Shown here: in pieces, positions 23,563 to 31,281 of the stretch
Layout: each line of letters starts with the position of its first letter
Position numbering within the stretch: position 1 is the stretch's first letter
Source of the DNA: Thermoproteota archaeon
Lineage (GTDB): Archaea > Thermoproteota > Methanomethylicia > Methanomethylicales > Methanomethylicaceae
Assembly: GCA_016882195.1 (NCBI GenBank)
Contig: VGLU01000008.1
Coordinates: forward strand, 1-50,756
Length of the DNA: 50,756 nucleotides
Direction: 5' to 3'
Notes under the pieces: model-generated
The model's input: the letters and a program-made list of their open reading frames with translations, nothing else
Database searches by the model: none
Told to the model about the DNA's origin: nothing
Position numbers and translations under genes: made by a program

Positions 23563-24328
23563 AGCCGATTTCGTCATAAAGCTGGGAGGAAGCGCTATAA
23601 CGAATAAGGACTCCCCGCTCTCCCCCAACATGGAGGTCATGGAACAAATAGCGAGAGAACTGGCAAAATTCGACCTGAAAGAGAAGAAAATTGTTCTGGT
23701 CTACGGGGGAGGATCCTTTGGTCACTTCATCGCTAAGAGGTATCTCTCAAAGGGTGCCGTCCTGAGCCCGAAGGGGTGCGCCGAGATCCGGGCGGCAATG
23801 CTCTCGCTTGCGAAGATAATTACCGACACGTTCCTCAAATATGACCTACCGATCTTCGTCATAAACCCGTCCAGCTGTTTCCTGCTCAAAGACGGCGAGA
23901 TAGAGCCTAACAGCTCTTTCCTTATTCCCATCGAGCGTTCTCTCCAGACTGGTCTTCTGCCTGCCGTCGGGGGTGACGTGGTCCTCGACTCGGTAAATGG
24001 CGCCCGCATCCTCTCCGGTGACCGCATAGCCCGCCTCATCGCCAGAAGGCTGGAGGTCAAGGCCCTCATATTCGGGACAGACGTGGATGGCATCCTCACA
24101 GATAAGGGGCTACTGAGGAGGATCAAGAAGGGTGAAATAAAGCGCACTCTCGCCGTGCTCGGCGGCCGCCCCGGGGATGTTACAGGCGGGATCGCGGGGA
24201 AACTGAGAGAGATCGATAGTTACCTCTCTGAGGGTGGACGGCTCGCCATAGTGTTCAACATCACCCGCCCAGGTCTGCTGACCAAGATCCTGTCGGGTGA
24301 TGAGGTCATAGGTACTTATATTGGATAA
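23555..24328 (+). CDS. ipk: Isopentenyl phosphate kinase
   Basis: Amino acid kinase family enzyme, 257 aa, phosphorylating isopentenyl phosphate to IPP in the archaeal mevalonate pathways. FVIKLGGSAITNK is the N-terminal Gly-rich loop; VLVYGGGSFGHFIAKRY contains the diagnostic catalytic His (residue 57) that separates IPK from other kinases; GTDVDGIL and DVTGGIAGKLREI complete the ATP-binding part. TTG start overlapping the upstream gene by 8 bases, indicating co-translation. Confidence 0.93.
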   Translation: MVRADFVIKLGGSAITNKDSPLSPNMEVMEQIARELAKFDLKEKKIVLVYGGGSFGHFIAKRYLSKGAVLSPKGCAEIRAAMLSLAKIITDTFLKYDLPIFVINPSSCFLLKDGEIEPNSSFLIPIERSLQTGLLPAVGGDVVLDSVNGARILSGDRIARLIARRLEVKALIFGTDVDGILTDKGLLRRIKKGEIKRTLAVLGGRPGDVTGGIAGKLREIDSYLSEGGRLAIVFNITRPGLLTKILSGDEVIGTYIG

Positions 24329-24352
24329 AACTCATAATCAGAGGGGGTACAC

Positions 24353-25441
24353 TTGACTTCAGAAAGGAAGATGTCTCATCTGGAAATCTGCAGGGATCGG
24401 GAAGTTGGCTCAAAGGAGAAGTCCACCCACCTAGGCGATGTGGAACTCGTCCATAATGCCCTCCCCGAACTTGATTTTGAGGATATGGATCTCTCGGTCA
24501 GAGTCTTTGGGAAGACCCTCTCCGTACCAGTGGTCATCTCGGCCATGACCGGGGGCCACCCTGAGACCAAGAAGGTAAACGCGAACCTAGCCAAGGCCGC
24601 AAAGGATCTGGGGATCGGAATGTGCGTTGGTAGCCAGCGGGCTGCCCTAGAGAACCCGAGGCTGGAGGACAGCTTCCGTGTGGTAAGAAAGGTCTCAAGC
24701 GATATACTCGTCGTGGCCAACATGGGCGCCACCCAGCTCCTCTCTCCCAAAGTCGTGGATTCTGCTGAGAGGGCTATCGAGATGATCGATGCCGATGCCC
24801 TCGCGGTCCACCTCAATCCCCTGCAGGAGCTGGTGCAGCCCGGAGGGGATACCCGATACAAGGGAGTGCTGAGCGGCCTCTCGAGGCTCGCCGCCTCCAT
24901 CAAAAAACCTATAATTGTTAAGGAGACCGGCTGCGGCATGTCTAGGGAGGCCGCAGAGAGGCTGGTTGGCGCCGGCGTATCCGCCATCGACGTTGCCGGG
25001 GCGGGCGGTACCAGCTGGGCTGCGGTTGAGTACTACAACGCAAAACTCCAAGGCGACAGTATGAAGGCAGAGGTCGCAGAGACGCTCTGGGACTGGGGCA
25101 TACCCACTGCTATGAGCCTCTGTGAGGTCTCATCCCTCGGTTCAAAGGTCAAGATACTCGCCTCCGGAGGCATAGGGAGCGGTCTGGACATGGCCAGGTC
25201 AATAGCCCTCGGGGCAGACTTGGTGGGGGTGGCGCGCCCCCTCCTGATCCCGGCGTTTACAAGCCCTAAAGCTGTTGAGTCAAAGCTGAATCGCATGATC
25301 CGTGAGCTCAAAGTCGCCTCCCTGCTCACCGGTTCCCGAACCGTGAAGGAACTCAAGACGGCGCCAGTGTTTCTAAAGGGGGAGTTGCTGAACTGGGTGA
25401 CCCAGAGGGGTCTCGGGGTGAGGAGTAACGCTAGAGGATGA
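24353..25441 (+). CDS. fni: Isopentenyl-diphosphate isomerase, type 2 (FMN-dependent)
   Basis: Type 2 IDI, 362 aa, interconverting IPP and DMAPP with FMN and NAD(P)H. It is a TIM barrel: VVISAMTGGHPETKKVNANL, GMCVGSQRAALENPRL, ALAVHLNPLQELVQPGGDT (HLN and Q of the active site), IIVKETGCGMS, DVAGAGGTSWAAVEYYNA and LASGGIGSGLDMA. TTG start 24 bases after ipk. It supplies DMAPP for the prenyltransferase gene that follows. Confidence 0.95.
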   Translation: MTSERKMSHLEICRDREVGSKEKSTHLGDVELVHNALPELDFEDMDLSVRVFGKTLSVPVVISAMTGGHPETKKVNANLAKAAKDLGIGMCVGSQRAALENPRLEDSFRVVRKVSSDILVVANMGATQLLSPKVVDSAERAIEMIDADALAVHLNPLQELVQPGGDTRYKGVLSGLSRLAASIKKPIIVKETGCGMSREAAERLVGAGVSAIDVAGAGGTSWAAVEYYNAKLQGDSMKAEVAETLWDWGIPTAMSLCEVSSLGSKVKILASGGIGSGLDMARSIALGADLVGVARPLLIPAFTSPKAVESKLNRMIRELKVASLLTGSRTVKELKTAPVFLKGELLNWVTQRGLGVRSNARG

Positions 25442-25442
25442 G

Positions 25443-26396
25443 ATGAAGAAAGTTGCCGCGCTCGTGGGCGAGGCGATCAAAAAGTCTCTGGCAGGTGACG
25501 GCAGCCAGCTCTACAAAGCAGCGATCCACCTGCCGATCCAGGGCGGCAAACGGATGCGACCCTTTCTGGTCGTGAAGTCCTGCGAGGCGGTGGGTGGAGA
25601 GGCGAAGGATGCCCTGCCGGCAGCAACAGCCGTTGAGCTGGTCCACAACTTTACCCTGATCCACGATGACATAATGGATCGCGACCTCCTTAGGAGGGGC
25701 GTCCCCACGGTCCATACGGTATGGGGCGTACCCATGGGCATACTGTCAGGGGACCTCCTCTTTGCCGAGGCATTCAACGTGCTCCTCTCAGGGGGAGTTG
25801 ACTGTGAGAGGTTGAGAAGGTCGGCGGAGATCCTCGCCAAGGCCACGGTAGTCCTCTCGGAGGGGCAGAATATGGATATGGCATTCGAGTCTAGGATCGA
25901 TGTCTCCGAAGCCGAGTACCTCGATATGATTTACAGGAAGACGGGCGCCCTCTTTCAGGCAAGCGCAGAGATGGGCGGGGTGATGGGTGGCGGCGACGAG
26001 CGCTCCATACGCCTCCTCGGCGAGTACGGCCGGAATATGGGGATTGGATTTCAGATATTCGACGACTACCTCGGCATGACATCCAAGGAGGAGGTTCTCG
26101 GGAAGTCGGTTGGAAACGACATCAGGGAGGGCAAGAAGACCCTGATAGTGATAATGGCCCTCGCAAGCCTGGCCAGAGGCCAACTGCTGAAGGTTCTGGG
26201 CAAGAAGACCGCCTCAGACTCCGAAATCGCCAAACTGCTCGAGTCTATGGGGCGGCACGGGGTGCTCGAATACGTTTACGGAAAGGCGGAGGCCTACATC
26301 AGTAAGGCAACAGTCGCCATCTCCAAACTTCCGTCATCCCCCGCAAGGGATGCCCTGATGGACCTTGCCAAGTATGCGATCTCTCGAAAGAAGTAG
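25443..26396 (+). CDS. idsA: Polyprenyl (geranylgeranyl/farnesyl) diphosphate synthase
   Basis: Trans-isoprenyl diphosphate synthase, 317 aa, probably making the C20 precursor of archaeal membrane lipids. First Asp-rich motif DDIMD (residues 75-79) in NFTLIHDDIMDRDLLRRGVP, GQNMDM, KTGALFQ and second Asp-rich motif DDYLG (207-211); GGKRMRP binds the diphosphate. The start ATG is one base after the fni stop. Chain length cannot be assigned surely from sequence alone. Confidence 0.92.
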   Translation: MKKVAALVGEAIKKSLAGDGSQLYKAAIHLPIQGGKRMRPFLVVKSCEAVGGEAKDALPAATAVELVHNFTLIHDDIMDRDLLRRGVPTVHTVWGVPMGILSGDLLFAEAFNVLLSGGVDCERLRRSAEILAKATVVLSEGQNMDMAFESRIDVSEAEYLDMIYRKTGALFQASAEMGGVMGGGDERSIRLLGEYGRNMGIGFQIFDDYLGMTSKEEVLGKSVGNDIREGKKTLIVIMALASLARGQLLKVLGKKTASDSEIAKLLESMGRHGVLEYVYGKAEAYISKATVAISKLPSSPARDALMDLAKYAISRKK

Positions 26397-26431
26397 CAGC
26401 ACGCTCTGTGCCGCCCTTCGGCTCCCAACTG

Positions 26432-26448
26432 ATTGATATGATATCAAT
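26432..26448 (+). promoter_or_regulatory. 17-bp perfect palindrome upstream of gltX
   Basis: ATTGATAT-G-ATATCAAT, a perfect 8+1+8 inverted repeat in the 131-base gap before gltX, lying about 40 bases upstream of the TATA-like element. It resembles an operator for a dimeric regulator such as an Lrp-type or winged-helix protein. The repeat is directly seen; function is inferred. Confidence 0.45.
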
Positions 26449-26486
26449 ACCCATAAGAACTTGAATTCCGATACACAGATACGTCA

Positions 26487-26494
26487 CTATAATG
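26487..26494 (+). promoter_or_regulatory. TATA-like element upstream of gltX
   Basis: CTATAATG centred about 37 bases before the gltX ATG, predicting a leader of about 10 bases. Weaker than the TATA boxes before uS13 and rpo3. Confidence 0.4.
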
Positions 26495-26527
26495 CAACGT
26501 TAAGCAGGGACGAGAGAGGCAATAATT

Positions 26528-28249
26528 ATGGCCGATCGGGATCTGGAGCGAATTAGGGGCATACTCAAGAAATACGCCCTCTTAAACGCTCTAAAGTATG
26601 GTGGGAAGGCAAACCCCAAGGCTGTGGCTGGCAAGGTCTTCTCCGAGGATCCCACGGCAAAGGAGCACGCTGCGGAGGTCTTTCGTCTCGCGGACGAGGT
26701 CGTCTCCGAAATAAACTCCATGAGTGCCGATGCCCAAAAGTCCATGGCAAACTCTCTCGGTCTCTCGGTCACCAAGGAGAAGGTCAAGCAACCGGAGCGC
26801 CTCCTCCCTCCGCTGCCCAACTTGGGAAAGTACAAGAGGATTCATGTAAGGTTCGCCCCCAACCCTGACTCGGTCATCCACCTTGGGAATACCCGCGCCG
26901 CCCTGCTGAGCGACGAGTATGCCAAGACGTATCACGGTCTGTTCACCCTCAGGTTCGAGGACACCTCTCCCTCGGTCAAGCCACCCGTGCACGAGGCATA
27001 CGAGGTCATAAAGGAGGATCTTAAGTGGCTCGAGATACACTGGGACGAAGAGATCGTCCAATCCGACAGGTTGCCAATCTACTACGAATATGCCCAGAAA
27101 CTTCTCTCCATTGGGGGTGCCTACATCTGCACCTGCGCGCCCGAGTCCTTCAAGAGACGCACTCTGGATAGGCGGCCGTGCCCCTGCAGGGATCTACCGG
27201 CGGAGGAGCAGCTTCACCGTTGGGAGGGCATGCTCAGCGGCAAGATCAGGAAGGGGGGTGCGGTGATGCGGGTCAAGACCGATCTGAACCACCCCAACCC
27301 AGCCCTGAGGGACTGGCCAGCCATGCGCATCGACACCAAGCCCCACCCCTTGCAGGGCAAGAAGTTCAGGGTCTGGCCACTATACAACTTCGCCTCAGGC
27401 ATCGACGACCACCTCACGGGCATCACCCACATCCTCCGCGGCAAGGAGCACGAGGTCAACATGCTAAGGCAGCTCTACATGTACCGGCACTTCGGATGGG
27501 ATTATCCGGATGCCATCCACTACGGGCGTCTCAAGATTGAGGGGACTGTTCTCAGCAAGTCAAAGATACGCCAAGGCATCGAGGAGGGTCTCTATAAGGA
27601 CTGGAGCGACCCGCGCCTCGGCACCATAGCCGCCCTTAGAAGGAGGGGGTTCCTGCCGGAGACCATCAGGCGCCTGATGCTGGAGGTCGGCGTTAAGCCC
27701 TCTGAGGCCATGATCAGCTGGGACAATCTGGATTCGATTAACAGGAAGATCCTAGATCCAATGGTGAAGCGCTTCGTCTTCATAGAAGACCCGGTTCCGT
27801 TCGAGTTAACCGGTCTCGACAGGGAGTTCTGCGCCAGGATACCCCTCCACCCCGACCACCACGAGTGGGGGAGCAGGGACTACGCCGTGGGACAAAAGAA
27901 GAACTCCGTCCTGCTCCAGTCCAAGGATGTGGCCACCCTCAAAAAAGGTTCGGTATTCCGCCTCATGAACCTCTTCAACGTCAAAGTCGTCGGTTCCAAC
28001 AAGGGATGCCTACTGAGCGAGGACGTTGCCGAGGCCAAGATGCTGCGTGCGTCCATAGTGCAGTGGATCCCATCTGGAATTGGCGTTCCGCTCAGCGTGA
28101 CTATGCCCGACGCTAAAGTTGTGGAGGGCGTTGCGGACCCAGCCGTAATGGAGGAGCCGCTTCCCAGCACCTTCCAATTCTACAGGTTTGGCTTCGTGAG
28201 GGTTTACCGCGAGGGCGATGGGATAATCGGCTATTACACCCACAATTGA
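26528..28249 (+). CDS. gltX: Glutamyl-tRNA synthetase (GluRS, archaeal type)
   Basis: Class I aminoacyl-tRNA synthetase, 573 aa, attaching Glu to tRNA-Glu (and, in archaea lacking GlnRS, usually to tRNA-Gln for later amidation). After an archaeal N-terminal helical extension comes VRFAPNPDSVIHLGNTRAAL with the HIGH-equivalent HLGN (118-121); the KMSKS-equivalent is LSKSK (342-346). A possible zinc site is CTC (201-203) plus CPC (218-220). The C-terminal part is the beta-barrel anticodon-binding domain of GlnRS/archaeal GluRS. It stands alone with its own promoter. Confidence 0.95.
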   Translation: MADRDLERIRGILKKYALLNALKYGGKANPKAVAGKVFSEDPTAKEHAAEVFRLADEVVSEINSMSADAQKSMANSLGLSVTKEKVKQPERLLPPLPNLGKYKRIHVRFAPNPDSVIHLGNTRAALLSDEYAKTYHGLFTLRFEDTSPSVKPPVHEAYEVIKEDLKWLEIHWDEEIVQSDRLPIYYEYAQKLLSIGGAYICTCAPESFKRRTLDRRPCPCRDLPAEEQLHRWEGMLSGKIRKGGAVMRVKTDLNHPNPALRDWPAMRIDTKPHPLQGKKFRVWPLYNFASGIDDHLTGITHILRGKEHEVNMLRQLYMYRHFGWDYPDAIHYGRLKIEGTVLSKSKIRQGIEEGLYKDWSDPRLGTIAALRRRGFLPETIRRLMLEVGVKPSEAMISWDNLDSINRKILDPMVKRFVFIEDPVPFELTGLDREFCARIPLHPDHHEWGSRDYAVGQKKNSVLLQSKDVATLKKGSVFRLMNLFNVKVVGSNKGCLLSEDVAEAKMLRASIVQWIPSGIGVPLSVTMPDAKVVEGVADPAVMEEPLPSTFQFYRFGFVRVYREGDGIIGYYTHN

Positions 28250-28260
28250 ACCAAAAAGCT

Positions 28261-28268
28261 CATAAATC
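28261..28268 (+). promoter_or_regulatory. TATA-like element upstream of eL8
   Basis: CATAAATC about 57 bases before ATG 28322 and 33 before the in-frame ATG 28298, in the short gap after gltX. Moderately convincing. Confidence 0.45.
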
Positions 28269-28321
28269 CCTTTCTCCTCCTCTTAACGAAATGAACGATG
28301 AAGCAATCTGAGGGATTGTAT

Positions 28322-28888
28322 ATGTCAAAGAAAGCTATGTTTGTAAGGTTTGAAGTGACTCCAGATATAGTGGAGCGCGCCTACGAGACCGTGAAGCTTG
28401 CCACCGAGGACGGCAAGATAAGGAAAGGCGCAAACGAGTCTACAAAGGCCGTGGAACGAGGAATCGCGAGGCTCTTGGTGATCGCGCAGGACGTTGATCC
28501 GCCAGAGATCGTTGCACATCTACCTCTGCTCGCCGACGATAAGAAGATAGCATACGTCTACGTGGATTCAAAGAGCAAACTGGGCGAGTCAGCCGGTATA
28601 GATGTCCCAACATCCGCCGTGGCCGTTATTGAGGCAGGCAAGGGGAAGTCGCTCTTGGACGAGGTCATCTCCAAGGTTGCAGCGTTGAGGCTGAAGGGCG
28701 CACCTGAGGCGGCTAAAGAAGCACCAGCGAAACCAGAGGTCCCCAAGGAGGCTCCAAAAGAGGTTCCTAAGAAAGGGGCTCCCAAGAAGGAAGTTCCAAA
28801 GGAAGCCGAAGAGGCGCCTAAACCAAAGGAGAAGCCCAAGAAGAAGGCCCCAAAGAAGGCTGAGAAGGCTGAGAAAGGGGAAGCCTAA
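28322..28888 (+). CDS. rpl7ae: Ribosomal protein eL8/L7Ae with Lys/Pro/Glu/Ala tail
   Basis: L7Ae, the kink-turn RNA-binding protein of the ribosome, of C/D and H/ACA RNPs and of archaeal RNase P. Core about residues 1-120: RKGANESTKAVERGIARLLV is the signature RNA-contact helix, then IAQDVDPPEIVAHLPLL. The remaining 65-70 residues are a repetitive Lys/Pro/Glu/Ala tail (APAKPEVPKEAPKEVPKKG and so on), while archaeal L7Ae is normally about 120 aa with no tail. ATG 28322 has GAGGGA upstream; ATG 28298 is also in frame. Confidence 0.93.
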   Translation: MSKKAMFVRFEVTPDIVERAYETVKLATEDGKIRKGANESTKAVERGIARLLVIAQDVDPPEIVAHLPLLADDKKIAYVYVDSKSKLGESAGIDVPTSAVAVIEAGKGKSLLDEVISKVAALRLKGAPEAAKEAPAKPEVPKEAPKEVPKKGAPKKEVPKEAEEAPKPKEKPKKKAPKKAEKAEKGEA

Positions 28889-28915
28889 TAATCCCCTCTT
28901 TTGGAGGTTTAGACG

Positions 28916-29134
28916 TTGAGCCACGAGACGAGCGAAGCCTCGCCCGCAGAAGTGATACAGATCGTAGGGCGCACAGGGGTGACTGGCGAGGTCATACAGG
29001 TTAGGGTGCGCGTTATGGATGGTAAGGACAAAGGGCGCATCCTCACCAGAAATGTCAAGGGGCCCGTCAGGATTGGTGACGTCTTGCTGCTCAGAGAGAC
29101 CGAGCGCGAGGCGAAGAAGCTCATCCCAAGGTAA
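28916..29134 (+). CDS. rps28e: 30S ribosomal protein eS28 (S28e), TTG start
   Basis: eS28, 72 aa, small OB-fold protein near the mRNA exit. [40 protein letters not shown] and the end [14 protein letters not shown] are diagnostic. TTG start with TGGAGG at 28901-28906. In archaea it normally is followed by eL24; here a mobile element begins less than 20 bases after its stop. Confidence 0.94.
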   Translation: MSHETSEASPAEVIQIVGRTGVTGEVIQVRVRVMDGKDKGRILTRNVKGPVRIGDVLLLRETEREAKKLIPR

Positions 29135-29149
29135 GGTGCTGGTGAACTA

Positions 29150-29169
29150 CCCCTCCCTATCGGAAGGGG
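29150..29169 (-). repeat. Right-end hairpin of tnpB element
   Basis: On the minus strand CCCCTTCC-GATA-GGGAGGGG, eight pairs (one G-T) closing a GATA loop, overlapping the tnpB terminal stop codon. In this family the 3' end of tnpB and this hairpin also form part of the guide (omega/re) RNA. The guide would then read into the eS28 end. Confidence 0.65.
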
Positions 29170-30377
29170 CTTCCAGCGTTCAGAGCAGGCTTTACGCCCA
29201 TCCCCGCATCTGCTGGTCCGGGGGGTTCACCGCTCCCCCATCCCATACCTCTCATTAAGATATGGGCTATATTTACACAGGCGTTCAGGTCTCTGTTGTA
29301 CCTCAGTCCGCAGTTGGGGCATGCGAACTCCCTCCCTTCTACCTAGGTAACATACCCGCATTTATGGCATGTCTGAGACGTATACATGGTTTCTTTCTTA
29401 GTTAGACATCTCACCGCTATGCCCTCTAAGTTCGCCTCATGCTCTACGTACATCTGGAGCCTCCTGAATGGAAGGCTGTGTAACCTTCTATTTAACTTCC
29501 TTGATTTGTTGAAGTTCTCCCGTATCCCATTCAGGTTCTCCATCACTATTACTGGTTTGGGGAACTGCCTGGCGTATTGTATCATCTGGTTCGCTATAAT
29601 GTGCAGTTGCTGGTCGGCAAGCCCATTCTCCCTTCGTCCGATCTCTTTCACCTTTTTCAACAACTTCTTCCTCAGTAAATTCCTCCTGATGTGGCCGTAA
29701 AGCCCCCTGACCCTCTTTATCTCGGCCCCGGACCAGAACTGCCCCCTTAAAGGCTTTTCTGGGTTGTCCCTGGATACTGCCACCGCAACGGCAAGGTTCC
29801 TCTCACCCCTGTCTATGGAGATCACGGTCTCTGGCTCGTCTTCTAAAGCAACAGCCCTCTTTAGTACGAGGTGGGCATACCACTCCCCGTTCCGCCTTAT
29901 CATCTCAACAGTTGTGAACTCCCACTCACCTTTAAAAGCCGACTCTATCCGTTGCCTCTGCCTCTCGCCGAAGACTAAAGGGAGCGATATTCTCTCTCTC
30001 CCGTTCAGGCTTAAAGTGAGCCAATATGGTGTTAAGGTATTGGTGGTTTTGGAGAACGTATAGCCCCTCTTATCAAAGCGTATAGATATCTTTTTCAGTC
30101 TCAGAACGCTACCCTTCTCTTTGTTCCCCTCAAAGGACTTCAGCGTTTCGATAGCCTTGTCCCTTGCCGTCTGGATCAGGGCGGTGTTGATGTTGAAGAG
30201 TTGCCTCGCCTTCTCATAGCCGTTGTCGTGGAGGTACTTCTTTGAGGCACTGTTAAAACGGAGGTGCCACTCAACCAGTCCAAAGTATTTATCGAGAACC
30301 CTGTTTAATGCCAGGACCTTACTCGGATTCGCCTTGAAGACCTTTCCTGCAACAGTCACTTGAACATCTTTCCACAA
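29157..30377 (-). pseudogene. tnpB: TnpB RNA-guided nuclease, amber codon in zinc finger
   Basis: TnpB, the IS605-family RNA-guided nuclease related to Cas12. A TTG start gives 344 residues to a TAG at 29343-29345, directly after the first zinc-finger cysteines (CHKCGYVT). Past the TAG the frame continues 61 codons with the second half of the finger (CPNCG), the last RuvC acidic residue (RDLNACVNIAH, about 363) and a normal C-terminus ending at 29157. Earlier RuvC residues are present (IDRGERN, Asp 189; VIVMENLNG, Glu 280). The truncated form lacks the third catalytic Asp and a complete zinc finger, so it is probably dead unless TAG is read through. Otherwise intact, suggesting recent loss. 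Confidence 0.88.
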
Positions 30378-30432
30378 AGGGAACGTCCCTAATCATTTTT
30401 AGTATCCTAATATTTAATTTTACGCAATTCAT

Positions 30433-30452
30433 CCCAGTCCTATCAGGCGGGG
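30433..30452 (-). repeat. Left-end hairpin of tnpB element
   Basis: Minus strand CCCCGCCTGATAGGACTGGG, an imperfect palindrome that matches the right-end hairpin at CCCC, GATAGG and GGG. It lies about 55 bases upstream of the tnpB TTG. A second palindrome, GGGAACGTCCC (30379-30389), sits directly before the tnpB start. Confidence 0.6.
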
Positions 30453-30476
30453 TCTTCTTGCGAGAGAAGATAAAAG

Positions 30477-30484
30477 TTTATAAC
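30477..30484 (+). promoter_or_regulatory. TATA box upstream of eL24
   Basis: TTTATAAC about 42 bases before the eL24 ATG, just outside the tnpB element. Another hairpin, TCTTCT/AGAAGA (30453-30470), lies in between. It lets eL24-ndk be transcribed despite the insertion. Confidence 0.55.
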
Positions 30485-30522
30485 TTCCAAAACTTTTACC
30501 TCTCTGGATTGGGGCGTTTAAG

Positions 30523-30705
30523 ATGGTCAGAACCTACAAATGTTCATTCTGCAACCGTGACATGAATGTCGGCACCGGTCTCATGTACGTCAAGAACGAC
30601 GGCACGATACTGAGGTTCTGCTCGAGCAAGTGCAGGAAGAACATGCTGGAGCTAAAGAGGGCTGCACGCCACCGCAAGTGGTCATCCAAGGTGCCCGCGA
30701 AATGA
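30523..30705 (+). CDS. rpl24e: 50S ribosomal protein eL24 (L24e)
   Basis: eL24, 60 aa, zinc-ribbon protein. YKCSFCNRDMNVGTGLMYV (Cys 7, 10) and RFCSSKCRKNMLELKR (Cys 33, 37) form the zinc site. The stop overlaps the ndk start. It normally follows eS28; the mobile element now separates them. Confidence 0.95.
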   Translation: MVRTYKCSFCNRDMNVGTGLMYVKNDGTILRFCSSKCRKNMLELKRAARHRKWSSKVPAK

Positions 30706-31151
30706 TCGAAAGAACCTTTGTCATGTTAAAACCAGACACCGTGGTAAGGGGTCTGATGGGTGAAGTTCTATCCAGGCTTGAGGGAAAGGGCCTGAAGATA
30801 GTTGGAATGAGGCTCAGTCACATGTCCGAGGCACAGGCGAAGGCCCTCTATTCAGCGCACCAGGGTAAGCCGTTTTTCAACGACCTTATAAAATTCGTCA
30901 GATCCGCTCCAGTCGTGGTGATGGCAGTTGAGGGCGAGAGCGCAGTCTCAATCATCCGACTGTTGATAGGCTCCACCGATTCCAAAGAGGCCCTCCCCGG
31001 TACCGTGAGGGGCGACCTCTCATGCTCCAAGACTATGAACATAATACACGCCTCGGACTCGCTGGACAGCGCCCAGAGGGAGCTCGCCATCTTCTTCAAG
31101 GAATCCGATCTCGTGAAGTACTCCAGATTGGACGCGACTTGGGTTTACTAG
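30702..31151 (+). CDS. ndk: Nucleoside diphosphate kinase
   Basis: NDP kinase, 149 aa, balancing nucleoside triphosphate pools by a phosphohistidine mechanism. RTFVMLKPDTVVRGLMGEVL opens the protein, VRGDL binds phosphate and the catalytic His is residue 116 in NIIHASDS. ATG 30702 overlaps the eL24 stop (ATGA); the open frame upstream is eL24 in another frame. eL24-ndk-infB order is common in archaea. Confidence 0.96.
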   Translation: MIERTFVMLKPDTVVRGLMGEVLSRLEGKGLKIVGMRLSHMSEAQAKALYSAHQGKPFFNDLIKFVRSAPVVVMAVEGESAVSIIRLLIGSTDSKEALPGTVRGDLSCSKTMNIIHASDSLDSAQRELAIFFKESDLVKYSRLDATWVY

Positions 31152-31239
31152 CAGAACGGGCAGACCGGCACGCCCATCCACGTCTTTCAACCCCACACTT
31201 GGGTGACCGCCTGAGGACGCGCCGGTTGTGGACTATCAA

Positions 31240-31248
31240 TTTTAAAAG
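31240..31248 (+). promoter_or_regulatory. TATA box upstream of aIF5B
   Basis: TTTTAAAAG about 38 bases before the ATG, in the 130-base gap after ndk; predicts a leader of roughly 12 bases. Nothing else notable was seen in the gap. Confidence 0.5.
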
Positions 31249-31281
31249 GGGGAGCACATTTACGATCTCGGGTGATCTTCG

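Larger units (their letters stand above)
29143..30455 (-). mobile_element. IS200/IS605-type element carrying only tnpB (interrupted)
   Basis: Approximately 1.3 kb inserted between eS28 and eL24, genes that normally adjoin. It carries one gene, a TnpB read on the minus strand, and no tnpA, so it could move only with help. Related 20-base imperfect hairpins, both with GATA in the loop on the tnpB strand, flank the gene (29150-29169 and 30433-30452), as expected for subterminal hairpins bound by TnpA. The right end likely lies near TTCAC (minus strand) at about 29143; the left end is not exactly determinable. No terminal inverted repeats or target duplications are expected in this family. Confidence 0.7.

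Noticed and set aside
29386-30063. Plus-strand open frames within the mobile element
   Set aside because: They are antisense shadows of tnpB with no recognisable protein features.
29157-30377. TAG in tnpB as a pyrrolysine codon
   Set aside because: TAG ends many core genes in the window (uL3, uS14, uL5, uS5 among them), and no Pyl gene is visible; ordinary nonsense mutation is simpler.
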